From: Bacteroidaceae bacterium | Lineage (GTDB): Bacteria > Bacteroidota > Bacteroidia > Bacteroidales > Barnesiellaceae_A | Assembly (NCBI GenBank): GCA_017410245.1 | Contig: JAFQRE010000003.1 | Span: 1-64,000, forward strand | Direction: 5' to 3' | DNA: 64,000 nt | Part shown: positions 1 through 7,436 of the stretch, piece by piece | How the letters are laid out: the number at the start of each line of letters is the position of its first letter | How positions within the stretch are numbered: position 1 is the first letter of the stretch | Position numbers and translations under genes: made by a program | The notes under the pieces: generated by a model | Told to the model about the DNA's origin: nothing | What the model saw: only the letters and a program-made list of their open reading frames with translations | Databases searched by the model: none

Positions 1-1
1 C

Positions 2-256
2 TATGATCCATATGCCAATGCGGTGGCGGAGAGGGTAAATGCGACTATAAAACATGAGTTTTTATTGGAGGAATTGGAGTGTGATTTAGGAATGCAGCAG
101 CGGATCGTAGCTCAAAGTGTGGCGATATATAATGAACTGCGACCACACTTATCGTGCGGTATGCTTACGCCCAATGAGATGCATCGCCAAGGCAAGAAAG
201 AGATTGTAACTTACAGAACGAAAAAAGACAACACGGCGCGCCGTGTTGTCTTTTAG
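2..256 (+). CDS. IS3-family transposase (OrfB), C-terminal fragment cut by the window edge
   Basis: The open frame enters from upstream of position 2, so the first in-frame methionine-like codon at 23 is not a real start. The translated part reads YDPYANAVAERVN and continues with KHEFLLEE and YNELRPH...LTPNEMH. This is the end of the rve integrase core of IS3 OrfB; the E of AERVN is expected to be the last acidic residue of the DDE triad. The last codons and the TAG stop lie inside a long perfect palindrome, so translation ends within a terminator stem. Whether the whole gene is intact cannot be seen here. Confidence 0.85.
   Translation, partial: YDPYANAVAERVNATIKHEFLLEELECDLGMQQRIVAQSVAIYNELRPHLSCGMLTPNEMHRQGKKEIVTYRTKKDNTARRVVF
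223..254 (+). terminator. Perfect 32-bp palindrome at the transposase stop codon
   Basis: Sixteen-base arms meet at GGCGCGCC with no unpaired loop bases and end in TTTT. The right arm covers the last coding codons and the first base of the TAG stop. It can act as an intrinsic terminator on both strands and could shield the transposase from outside transcription. Confidence 0.6.
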
Positions 257-426
257 AAAACTTTGATTATTTTTGTATCAAATCCTGTAACACTTTTTTA
301 GGACGACACATTCTTGAAGTAAGGCGAGGTTGTTATGTGGCATTTGTGTCGTGATGTATATATTATGTGTTATCTTATCAAACTGTTGGCTTATCGAGTT
401 TGTTAAGTGTGATAGAATATATAATA

Positions 427-903
427 ATGTCGTATATGATTGCGTTCTTATTTCCTCGTTATGCTAATAAGCCTATGGTCTCATTGTTGCTGTTGGCTCT
501 ACGATTGATTTTTGGTGTGCTCTTTATGATTCATGGTGTTGATAAGATGCTCAATTTTGCCACTTTGTCGCAATCGTTTCCCGATGTGACGGGTATGGGT
601 AGTAGTATCTCGTTGATGGTAACAATTTTTATCGAACTGTTCTGTTCGTTGGCTTTTATAGTGGGATTTATGTTTCGTTTGGTGCTGCTGCCTATGATAG
701 CCTCTATGTTTGTCGCATTTTTTATCATTCACAGAGCATCTGTCTTACAGGGCGAGTTGGCATTGATATATCTTGTCGTATTTTTGCTCTTGGCAGTTGT
801 GGGGCCGGGTAGTTATTCTATCGACAATCCATTGGGCGCGTATGTGATAGAAAATAGAAAATGTAAGGAAGCGCTTCGCAGTGGCTCGGAAAGCGATGTC
901 TGA
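427..903 (+). CDS. DoxX family membrane protein
   Basis: A hydrophobic protein of about 158 residues with four predicted membrane segments, carrying the DoxX-like pattern LRLIFGVLFMIHGVDKMLNF near the N-terminus, then ELFCSLAFIVGF, a third helix and a fourth ending in VVGPGSYSIDN. DoxX proteins are small inner-membrane proteins with varied, mostly unproven roles linked to quinones or redox stress. I start at the ATG at 427 because the 20 residues before it in the longer frame (from 367) do not look like a membrane start; either is possible. The gene lies directly downstream of the IS end, and no convincing promoter is visible, so it may depend on read-through. Confidence 0.75.
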   Translation: MSYMIAFLFPRYANKPMVSLLLLALRLIFGVLFMIHGVDKMLNFATLSQSFPDVTGMGSSISLMVTIFIELFCSLAFIVGFMFRLVLLPMIASMFVAFFIIHRASVLQGELALIYLVVFLLLAVVGPGSYSIDNPLGAYVIENRKCKEALRSGSESDV

Positions 904-998
904 AATGGATTGTTGTGGCTGTGATGAGTGCGAATGTGCTGCTATGTGTTGTTGTTGCCCTGTATTCGCAAATAAATTACTTGTTGTCGCTTGAATAG

Positions 999-1039
999 GC
1001 AAGATCCTGATAATAACTGAATTAATATCGGTATCTTGC
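999..1039. terminator. Possible bidirectional hairpin between convergent genes
   Basis: GCAAGAT at 999-1005 pairs with ATCTTGC at 1033-1039, with a CC/GG extension inside. It sits between the ends of the DoxX gene and the DUF4250 gene. No clear T run, so weak. Confidence 0.3.
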
Positions 1040-1069
1040 AAGCTGTAATAGGAAAGAGTGTATTTGTGA

Positions 1070-1246
1070 TTACCAGAATTTGTTCAATTGCGCATTGTAC
1101 TCATATCCGGCTTCGTTAAGTTGTCTTTCCAATTCGGTGCGATCAATATCGAGGTCCTCGCACATCTCATCGAGCGATGTATAGAAGTCGCGCAATTTCA
1201 TATTGACGAAACTGAGTAGTATGTTGCTATCTTGGGGTAATTCCAT
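1070..1246 (-). CDS. DUF4250 family small protein (58 aa)
   Basis: The reverse strand encodes a 58-residue protein starting MELPQDSNILLSFVNMKLRD and ending in LNKFW. The pattern LPxD..ILLSFVNxKLRDxYxSLDxxCEDLDID is what I know from DUF4250, a family of about 55-60 residues common in Bacteroidales and Clostridia. The function is unknown; the compact acidic helical sequence resembles a small DNA-binding-like fold, but this is only an impression. The length equals the usual family length, so the gene is complete. It has its own promoter just upstream and converges on the DoxX gene. Confidence 0.85.
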   Translation of the reverse strand: MELPQDSNILLSFVNMKLRDFYTSLDEMCEDLDIDRTELERQLNEAGYEYNAQLNKFW

Positions 1247-1276
1247 ATTCTTATTTATAATTTATAGTTTCGCACG

Positions 1277-1310
1277 CAAAGATAGTGAATTAATTGAACT
1301 ATAAAAACAA
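1277..1310 (-). promoter_or_regulatory. Promoter of the DUF4250 gene
   Basis: On the minus strand a perfect -7 box TATCTTTG lies at 1284-1277; a TTG at 1310-1308 is 23 bp upstream, a little far for the -33 box. Confidence 0.5.
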
Positions 1311-1762
1311 TTCTTGTGGCACGAAATCCATGAGACTTGTGCAACACTCTACCACCGACTATTCGAGATCTTATGAATAATTCTGGAGCCAAGAGCTGTG
1401 TGCCAATCACTCGGATTCGGGGAGGATAGGGCGCGCATACCGCCGCTCACGCGCGAGCGTAACTTGATGAACTCGATAAACACCGTTACACTCCTTGCCT
1501 ATAATGACCTTGAGTATGCCGATATTCACAATCATGATGGACGCGTTCATGTTACCGAATATATGCAACGATTGGTTATTTTATTTGAAGAGTGTAGATA
1601 GTAAGTAAGAATGGGGTATATGTTTATGATTTGTAACTGCTGTTATAGTATTTATTCTATATTTTTGTGTAATTGGGCTTGAAAATGGCGTTTTGTAAAA
1701 TTGATATATATTAATAAATGATGTGTAAATGATTTTTTTGAAAAAGTTATTGCTTTTATTTA
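1311..1762. other. Intergenic stretch without a supported gene
   Basis: About 450 bp with no gene I can support. The frame at 1398-1601 (67 codons) has no recognisable start signal, domain or promoter. The part at 1390-1600 is richer in G+C and looks more like coding DNA than the AT-rich part after 1620, so it may be a fossil of a deleted gene. Confidence 0.4.
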
Positions 1763-1792
1763 TTGTAGTTGGCAAAAAAATAGTTACATTTG
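1763..1792 (+). promoter_or_regulatory. Promoter of the ior operon
   Basis: TTG at 1763-1765, a 19-bp spacer and TACATTTG at 1785-1792 match the Bacteroidetes consensus. The 5' UTR to the iorA ATG is about 22 nt. Confidence 0.8.
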
Positions 1793-1817
1793 TGAACGAC
1801 TCAAAAAACAAGATTAT

Positions 1818-3410
1818 ATGGAAAACACAAAGTTACTTTTAGGCGATGAGGCGATAGCCTTGGGAGCAATCCATGCCGGACTTTCGGGCGTATATGCCTA
1901 TCCCGGTACGCCGTCAACCGAAATTACAGAGTTTATTCAAGGTAATCCTTTAGCTGCCGAGCGCGGTATTCACTGCCGTTGGTCAACAAACGAAAAGACA
2001 GCTATGGAGGCTGCATTGGGTATGTCTTACATGGGTAAACGTGCCTTGGTGTGTATGAAGCACGTGGGTATGAACGTTGCAGCCGATGCATTTGTCAATT
2101 CGGCTATGACCGGTACAAACGGTGGTCTTGTTATAGTAGCCGCCGATGACCCCTCGATGCACTCTTCTCAAAATGAGCAAGATTCTCGTTTCTACGGCAA
2201 GTTTGCAATGGTGCCCATTTTTGAGCCTTCTACTCAACAAGAGGCTTATGAGATGATAGGCGAGGCATTTGAACTCTCGGAGCGTTACAAAATTCCTGTA
2301 TTGTTCCGCGTAGTTACTCGTTTGGCACACTCTCGTGCTGTGGTTAAGGTAGGCCCGATTCGTGAGCAAAATGCGATGTCTTATCCTTCAAATCCTCGTC
2401 AATGGGTACTTATGCCTGCTGTTGCTCGTGTACGCAATGCCGAGTTGGTAGAGCGTCAGAAAGATTTCGTTCGCGAGGCTGAGGAGTCGGCTCACAACAT
2501 CTATACCAAAGCCGATAGCCGCATAGGTATCGTAGCATCGGGTATTGGTTATAACTACTTGATGGAGCACTATCCCAATGGCGCACCCTTCAATGTATTG
2601 AAAGTGTCGCAATATCCTCTTCCCCAAAAGCAAATCAACGAAATGGCAGAGACTTGCGATAAGATTTATGTGCTTGAAGATGGACAACCCTTTATCGAGG
2701 AGCAACTTCGTGGCGTAATAGCCAACGATAAAGTGGCAGTTTGTGGTCGTCTTACAGGTGATGTTCCCCGTACAGGTGAGCTTACCCCCGACAATATCCG
2801 CAAGGCTCTTGGCTTGGAGGGTACACAAGTATTCGATCCTTCACCCCTCGTAGTACCTCGTCCACCCGCATTGTGCCAAGGTTGTGGTCACCGCGATATG
2901 TACACAGCGCTCAATATGGTAGTTGCCGAGTTTGAGAATGCACGTGTATTTAGCGATATAGGTTGCTACACACTCGGTTTCATGCCTCCTTTCCGTGCAA
3001 TTCACTCGGTAGTAGATATGGGTGCTTCTATCACTATGGCTAAGGGTGCTTCTGACTCGGGTCAATATCCTGCTATAGCTGTTATAGGTGACTCTACATT
3101 TACACACTCGGGTATGACAGGTTTGCTCGATGTTGTCAATGAGAATGCCGATATTACTGTAATCATCTCCGATAACCTCACAACCGGTATGACCGGTGGC
3201 CAAGACTCGGCCGGTACAGGTCGTCTCGAGCAGATATGTCAAGGTCTTGGTGTAGATCCTGCACACATTCGTGTTGTAGTGCCCTTGGCCAAGAACATGG
3301 AAGAGATGAAACAAATAATTCGCGAGGAGATAGCTCACCATGGCGTATCGGTAATTATCCCCCGCAGAGAGTGTATTCAAACAGCAAGACGTCACAATAA
3401 AAAATCATAA
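1818..3410 (+). CDS. iorA: Indolepyruvate ferredoxin oxidoreductase, alpha subunit (short form)
   Basis: The 530-residue protein has the IorA layout: an N-terminal pyrimidine-binding domain of 2-keto acid:ferredoxin oxidoreductases (LLLGDEAIALGAIHAG, YPGTPSTEI), a middle domain, and a C-terminal thiamine diphosphate domain with CQGCGHRDMY, GDSTFTHSGMTGL and the NLTTGMTGGQ motif. The enzyme converts aryl-pyruvates plus CoA to aryl-acetyl-CoA, CO2 and reduced ferredoxin in the cytoplasm. Unlike longer family members it stops soon after the TPP domain and has no CxxCxxC clusters, so the usual C-terminal 2[4Fe-4S] domain is missing. It heads a tight four-gene operon with iorB, an aminotransferase and an acyl-CoA transferase. 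Confidence 0.93.
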   Translation: MENTKLLLGDEAIALGAIHAGLSGVYAYPGTPSTEITEFIQGNPLAAERGIHCRWSTNEKTAMEAALGMSYMGKRALVCMKHVGMNVAADAFVNSAMTGTNGGLVIVAADDPSMHSSQNEQDSRFYGKFAMVPIFEPSTQQEAYEMIGEAFELSERYKIPVLFRVVTRLAHSRAVVKVGPIREQNAMSYPSNPRQWVLMPAVARVRNAELVERQKDFVREAEESAHNIYTKADSRIGIVASGIGYNYLMEHYPNGAPFNVLKVSQYPLPQKQINEMAETCDKIYVLEDGQPFIEEQLRGVIANDKVAVCGRLTGDVPRTGELTPDNIRKALGLEGTQVFDPSPLVVPRPPALCQGCGHRDMYTALNMVVAEFENARVFSDIGCYTLGFMPPFRAIHSVVDMGASITMAKGASDSGQYPAIAVIGDSTFTHSGMTGLLDVVNENADITVIISDNLTTGMTGGQDSAGTGRLEQICQGLGVDPAHIRVVVPLAKNMEEMKQIIREEIAHHGVSVIIPRRECIQTARRHNKKS

Positions 3411-3413
3411 AAC

Positions 3414-3998
3414 ATGCGCACCGATATAGTACTTTCTGGTGTAGGAGGACAAGGTATCCTCTCTATTGCCACAATCATAGGCGCGGCCGCCATCAATAAA
3501 GGCCTTTACATCAAGCAAGCCGAGGTTCACGGTATGAGCCAACGCGGTGGTGATGTGCAATCTAACCTCCGTATCAGTTCAGACCCCATCAGCTCTGACC
3601 TTATACCCCTCGGTGGTGCCAACCTCATCATTTCGCTTGAGCCCATGGAGGCATTGCGTTACTTGCCCTATCTCAACAAAGAGGGTTGGATTATCACCAA
3701 CACTGCTCCCTTTGTCAATATCGATAACTATCCCGATGTAGAGGAGATGAACAAAACTCTTGCTGCATTGCCTCACGTCATCGCAATAGATGTAGATGGT
3801 ATTGCCAAGCAAGTAGCTTCGCCCCGTGCTGCAAATATCGTGCTTTTGGGTGCTGCAGCACCTTTCTTGGGCATCGATATTACCGAACTCGAAGATGGTA
3901 TCCGTACAATATTTGGCCGTAAAGGTGAAGATGTAGTAGAGATGAACATCAAGGCCTTGCGTGCCGGATGTGAGTATGCACAACAAAACATTAAATAA
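3414..3998 (+). CDS. iorB: Indolepyruvate ferredoxin oxidoreductase, beta subunit
   Basis: A 194-residue protein of the pyruvate/ketoisovalerate oxidoreductase gamma-domain family. It opens with VLSGVGGQGILSIATIIGAAA, then QAEVHGMSQRGGDVQSNLRI, both typical of IorB, where they help bind CoA and pack against the alpha subunit. The length is normal for the family. It begins 3 bp after the iorA stop, so the two subunits are surely co-translated. No iron-sulfur motif is present, so neither subunit supplies the clusters that carry electrons to ferredoxin in longer homologues. Confidence 0.93.
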   Translation: MRTDIVLSGVGGQGILSIATIIGAAAINKGLYIKQAEVHGMSQRGGDVQSNLRISSDPISSDLIPLGGANLIISLEPMEALRYLPYLNKEGWIITNTAPFVNIDNYPDVEEMNKTLAALPHVIAIDVDGIAKQVASPRAANIVLLGAAAPFLGIDITELEDGIRTIFGRKGEDVVEMNIKALRAGCEYAQQNIK

Positions 3999-4000
3999 TC

Positions 4001-5308
4001 ATGGAAGTTCCATTCAGACAAGATGTCGTAGACGGTATTTTGGCCGATCTTAATATCAAACATATTGGTGAAGCAACAATTCGTCAAGCTGTTGCTGTGT
4101 CTAAGCGTCTTGAAGAGGCTACCGGACAATCATTTATCCACTTTGAGATAGGTGCACCCGGTATTCCCGCCAGTCAAATAGGTGTAGAGGCTCAAAAGGC
4201 CGCCCTCGATAAGGGTGTTGCCAATATCTATCCCGATATTAATGGTATCCCCGAGTTGAAGAATGCAGCATCTCGTTTTGTCAAGGCTTTCTTGAATGTT
4301 GATGTAGCTCCCTCGGGTTGCGTACCTTCGGTAGGCTCTATGATGGGTGTATTGGGCTCGTTCATTCTTTGTCGTCACTTGTACAAAGAGCGTGATACAA
4401 TACTCTTTATCAATCCCGGTTTCCCCGTACAACCACTTCAAGCTAAGATGTTGGGATATAATCGTGTAGATTTTGATATCTACGATTATCGTGGTGAGAA
4501 ATTGTATGCCAAACTCGATGAGATGTTGTCATCGGGCAAGATTGCAGCCATTATATACTCAAATCCCAACAATCCCTCGTGGGTGTGTCTCACTGAGAAA
4601 GAGTTGGAGTATATAGGTACACTTGCTACCAAGTACGACACAGTTGTGTTGGAAGACTTGGCATATCTCTGTATGGACGTTCGCACCAACAAGGGTATTC
4701 CTTTCCAAGCTCCCTACCAACCCTCTGTAGCACACTACACCGATAACTATATACTTATGCTCTCGGGCTCTAAGATATTTAGTTATGCCGGTGAGCGTAT
4801 AGCTGTTACCGCTATGTCGGATAAGTTGGCAAAACGCAGTTTCGACTATCTGCAAGAGGAATGGGGTATGAAGACTGCCGGTGACGCCATGGTATATATT
4901 GTTACCTATGCTCTATCGTCGGGTGTTTGTCACTCGGCTCAATACGCATTGGCAGCCATGTATGAGGCAGCTTGCGATGGCCGTCTTAACTTCGTTGAGG
5001 ATACTCGTCTCTATGCAACACGTGCCGAGCGCGTGAAAGAGATATTTGTTCGCAATGGTTTCCATATCGTATATGACAAAGACCTTGATACCGACATCAG
5101 TGATGGATTCTTCTTCACTATGGGTCGCAAGGGCTTTACCGGTAATGAACTTCTTGCCGAGTTGTTACGTTATGGTATATCGGCTATCTCATTGAAATCG
5201 ACCGGTAGTCGTCAAGAGGGTATCCGCGTGTGTACATCAAAGGTTGCCGAGAGCGATTATGCCGTGCTCGATGAGCGTTTGAGAATATTCGATGCTAATA
5301 ATAAATAA
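4001..5308 (+). CDS. PLP-dependent aminotransferase, class I/II
   Basis: A 435-residue fold-type I aminotransferase. Visible motifs are YPDINGIPELKNAASRF for substrate-side recognition, SNPNNPSW in the large domain, and the Schiff-base lysine in LSGSKIFSYAGERIAV. The family moves amino groups from amino acids to 2-oxoglutarate; placed 2 bp behind iorB it most likely makes the aryl- or branched-chain keto acids that the oxidoreductase consumes, or runs in reverse to make amino acids from imported acids. The exact substrate cannot be read from sequence. The stop overlaps the next start (TAATG), showing translational coupling. Confidence 0.88.
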   Translation: MEVPFRQDVVDGILADLNIKHIGEATIRQAVAVSKRLEEATGQSFIHFEIGAPGIPASQIGVEAQKAALDKGVANIYPDINGIPELKNAASRFVKAFLNVDVAPSGCVPSVGSMMGVLGSFILCRHLYKERDTILFINPGFPVQPLQAKMLGYNRVDFDIYDYRGEKLYAKLDEMLSSGKIAAIIYSNPNNPSWVCLTEKELEYIGTLATKYDTVVLEDLAYLCMDVRTNKGIPFQAPYQPSVAHYTDNYILMLSGSKIFSYAGERIAVTAMSDKLAKRSFDYLQEEWGMKTAGDAMVYIVTYALSSGVCHSAQYALAAMYEAACDGRLNFVEDTRLYATRAERVKEIFVRNGFHIVYDKDLDTDISDGFFFTMGRKGFTGNELLAELLRYGISAISLKSTGSRQEGIRVCTSKVAESDYAVLDERLRIFDANNK

Positions 5309-6621
5309 TGTGTAAATATATGACAGGAGCTAAATATATGAGTGCCGCTGATGCGGTGAAATTGGTAAAATCGTACGATAAAGTATATGTGCAAGGCAGT
5401 ACCTCGATACCCGAGGTGCTGTGCCAAGCACTTGCCGATCGTCACGATGAGTTGAAAGGCGTAGAGGTTTACTCGGCTTTCGGTGTAGCTCGTGGTGTAG
5501 CACCTTACAGTGTGCCCGAGTATCGCGACTCGTTTATCGTAAAGAGCCTTTTCATAGCCAACAGCGTGCGTGACTCTATTGCCCGCGGCGAGGGCCAATG
5601 TATCCCCGGTTTCTTGGGCGAAATACCCGAGTTTTTCCGTCAAGGACTCATTCCTCTCGATGTAACTTTCCTCAATGTCTCTTTGCCCGATAAAGATGGT
5701 TTTTGCAGCTATGGTGTATCGGCCGACCTGACTGTCTCGGCAGTTGAGTGCTCAAAGGTTATCATTGCACAAGTAAACAAGCAGATGCCTTACTCGTATG
5801 GTGATGCTCTCATTCATATCTCAAAGATTGATGCTTGTGTAGAGGTTGATGAGCCTCTTGTGGCGTTGCCTATTGCCAACCCCAATGAGAAAGAGCAACA
5901 AATAGGTCGCTACATTGCTGAGCAAATTCCCGATGGAGCAACATTGCAAATAGGTGTAGGTGGTATTCCCAACGCTGTATTGACACAACTAACCTCGCAC
6001 AAGAACCTTGGTCTGCACACCGAGGCTATGACCGATGGCGTTGTACCCTTGTTGCAAAGTGGTGTAATCAACAATAGCCAGAAGGCTGTCCTCCCCGGCA
6101 AGTCGTTGGCTTCGTTGGCTCTCGGTTCGCAACGTCTGTATGACTACATGAACTACAACGAGGATATTATCATCAAAGATGTAGCATGGTCAAACTTCCC
6201 CTTCCGCATCATGCAAAATCCCAAGGTGATGGCTATCAACTCGGCTCTCGAAATTGACTTGACCGGTCAGATTTGTGCCGACTCTATTGGTACTCGTATG
6301 TTCTCGGGTGTAGGTGGTCAGCATGACTTTATGTATGGTGGCTCTCTATCGGAGGGTGGTAAGACATTTATCGCTATGCTTGCTGCTTCGGGCAAAGGTG
6401 TGTCGAAGATTGTGCCCACACTCAAGCCCGGTGCCGGTGTTGTGACTACTCGTGCACAAGCTCAATACATTGTTACCGAGTATGGTATCGCTTTCTTGCG
6501 CGGTAAAGACTTGGCTCAACGTGCCAAGGAACTCATTCGCATAGCCGAGCCTTCGGCTCGCGAGGAGTTGGAGCGTGCAGCATGCGAACGCTTCGGTATG
6601 AGTTTCTTACGCATTAAGTAA
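5308..6621 (+). CDS. Acetyl-CoA hydrolase/transferase family protein (acyl-CoA:carboxylate CoA-transferase)
   Basis: The 437-residue protein fits the two-domain acetyl-CoA hydrolase/4-hydroxybutyrate CoA-transferase family. The second domain has the GVGGIPNAVL loop and a LHTEAMTDGV segment, whose Glu is in the place of the catalytic glutamate that forms the glutamyl-CoA thioester, and later GVGGQHDF and LKPGAGVVTTRAQAQYIVTEYG. In this operon it could swap CoA from an aryl- or branched-acyl-CoA onto acetate, releasing the free acid and saving the thioester bond. The start overlaps the aminotransferase stop by one base; an alternative ATG lies at 5320. An intrinsic terminator follows. Confidence 0.88.
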   Translation: MCKYMTGAKYMSAADAVKLVKSYDKVYVQGSTSIPEVLCQALADRHDELKGVEVYSAFGVARGVAPYSVPEYRDSFIVKSLFIANSVRDSIARGEGQCIPGFLGEIPEFFRQGLIPLDVTFLNVSLPDKDGFCSYGVSADLTVSAVECSKVIIAQVNKQMPYSYGDALIHISKIDACVEVDEPLVALPIANPNEKEQQIGRYIAEQIPDGATLQIGVGGIPNAVLTQLTSHKNLGLHTEAMTDGVVPLLQSGVINNSQKAVLPGKSLASLALGSQRLYDYMNYNEDIIIKDVAWSNFPFRIMQNPKVMAINSALEIDLTGQICADSIGTRMFSGVGGQHDFMYGGSLSEGGKTFIAMLAASGKGVSKIVPTLKPGAGVVTTRAQAQYIVTEYGIAFLRGKDLAQRAKELIRIAEPSAREELERAACERFGMSFLRIK

Positions 6622-6638
6622 TTGTAAATTAATATATA

Positions 6639-6677
6639 ATATGGCTGAATTCACTGCGGATTCAGCCATATTTTTTT
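6639..6677 (+). terminator. Terminator of the ior operon
   Basis: Twelve-base arms (ATATGGCTGAAT at 6639-6650, its complement at 6660-6671) around a 9-nt loop, followed by six more T. Confidence 0.85.
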
Positions 6678-6823
6678 GTTGTTATCCAACCAATTTTTGT
6701 ATGAGAGAAGACGTAAGTGCCGCGACCTTATGCTGAGATGTTTGTGAGATTTAGTATCTTGCTATGCGATAGGGTGTATTTTTTTTACTGAAATAGCATC
6801 GGCACTCACTCACTTATAAACTA

Positions 6824-6861
6824 CACGAGGGTGTCTCAAAAAAACATGAAACACCCTCGTG
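6824..6861 (-). terminator. Hairpin downstream of the lipoprotein gene
   Basis: CACGAGGGTGT at 6824-6834 pairs with ACACCCTCGTG at 6851-6861. It lies just beyond the 3' end of the minus-strand lipoprotein gene; the loop, not the tail, is T-rich on that strand, so it may be a processing or stability stem. Confidence 0.5.
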
Positions 6862-6887
6862 ATATGAAGTTATAATTTTGCGCTCTC

Positions 6888-7424
6888 TTAGAGCTCTGCC
6901 TTTTCAAATCCTTCCATTCCTGAGGCGATTACTTTGTTGATAGCCTCTATGGTACGGGCTTCGCCTGTGCGGGGATATTCTTTGCCACTTACATAGTACT
7001 CAACAAGTGGATTGCGGTCGGCAATGTGTTGCATGAGTGTCTCCATGTCGGGTACTGACTCAAGTGCTGCATATTGCTCAAAGGTATAGTCGGTATATAC
7101 GACATTCTTACCTATGCCGAAGTTGTCGAGCAGATAGCCATTGTCGAGTTGAGTGGGGCGTTTGTTCTCCTTGACATCGGCAGGGTCGGGGAAACTTACA
7201 ATTTGGCTTTTGCTCTCGTCCATTGCAACAGGAACCAAGTTGCTATAGTCGGCAGTAGTCTTGTAGATAACAATGCGAGGCATGGCCATGGCTATGGGTT
7301 GGATAGTTTGTTCTGTCACGATATCTTCGGTTTTGGTACTGTTGGTATTCTCTTTGTTCGATTGACAAGCTGTTGTCGCTAAAAGAGTTGCAATAGCAAC
7401 GATTGTAAGAATTGATTTTTTCAT
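6888..7424 (-). CDS. Lipoprotein of unknown function downstream of the C10 protease
   Basis: The 178-residue protein starts MKKSILTIVAIATLLATTAC, a type II signal peptide whose lipobox Cys is at residue 20, followed by a Ser/Asn/Thr-rich linker to about residue 45. The rest is one small domain (PRIVIYKTTADYSNLVPVAMDE ... LLDNFGIGKNVVYTDYTFEQY) that I have seen in many Bacteroidales proteins without known function. It starts 12 bp after the protease stop on the same strand, so the two are co-transcribed. In some Bacteroides and streptococci the gene next to a C10 protease encodes its inhibitor; that role is possible here but not shown by the sequence. Confidence 0.7.
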   Translation of the reverse strand: MKKSILTIVAIATLLATTACQSNKENTNSTKTEDIVTEQTIQPIAMAMPRIVIYKTTADYSNLVPVAMDESKSQIVSFPDPADVKENKRPTQLDNGYLLDNFGIGKNVVYTDYTFEQYAALESVPDMETLMQHIADRNPLVEYYVSGKEYPRTGEARTIEAINKVIASGMEGFEKAEL

Positions 7425-7436
7425 TGTTGTATGTTT

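Larger units (their letters stand above)
1..312 (+). mobile_element. Right end of an IS3-family insertion sequence
   Basis: The window opens inside the transposase gene of an IS3-type element and leaves it within about 300 bp. The stretch at 288-312, with a TGTAACAC start, a T run and AGGACGACA, resembles the terminal repeats I associate with Bacteroidetes IS3 elements, so I place the right end near 312. The left end and any target duplication lie outside the window. The boundary is an inference from memory of such ends. Confidence 0.45.

Noticed and set aside
1398-1601. 67-codon frame after the DUF4250 gene
   Set aside because: No promoter, no domain, biased only in part; possibly a fossil but not a supported gene.
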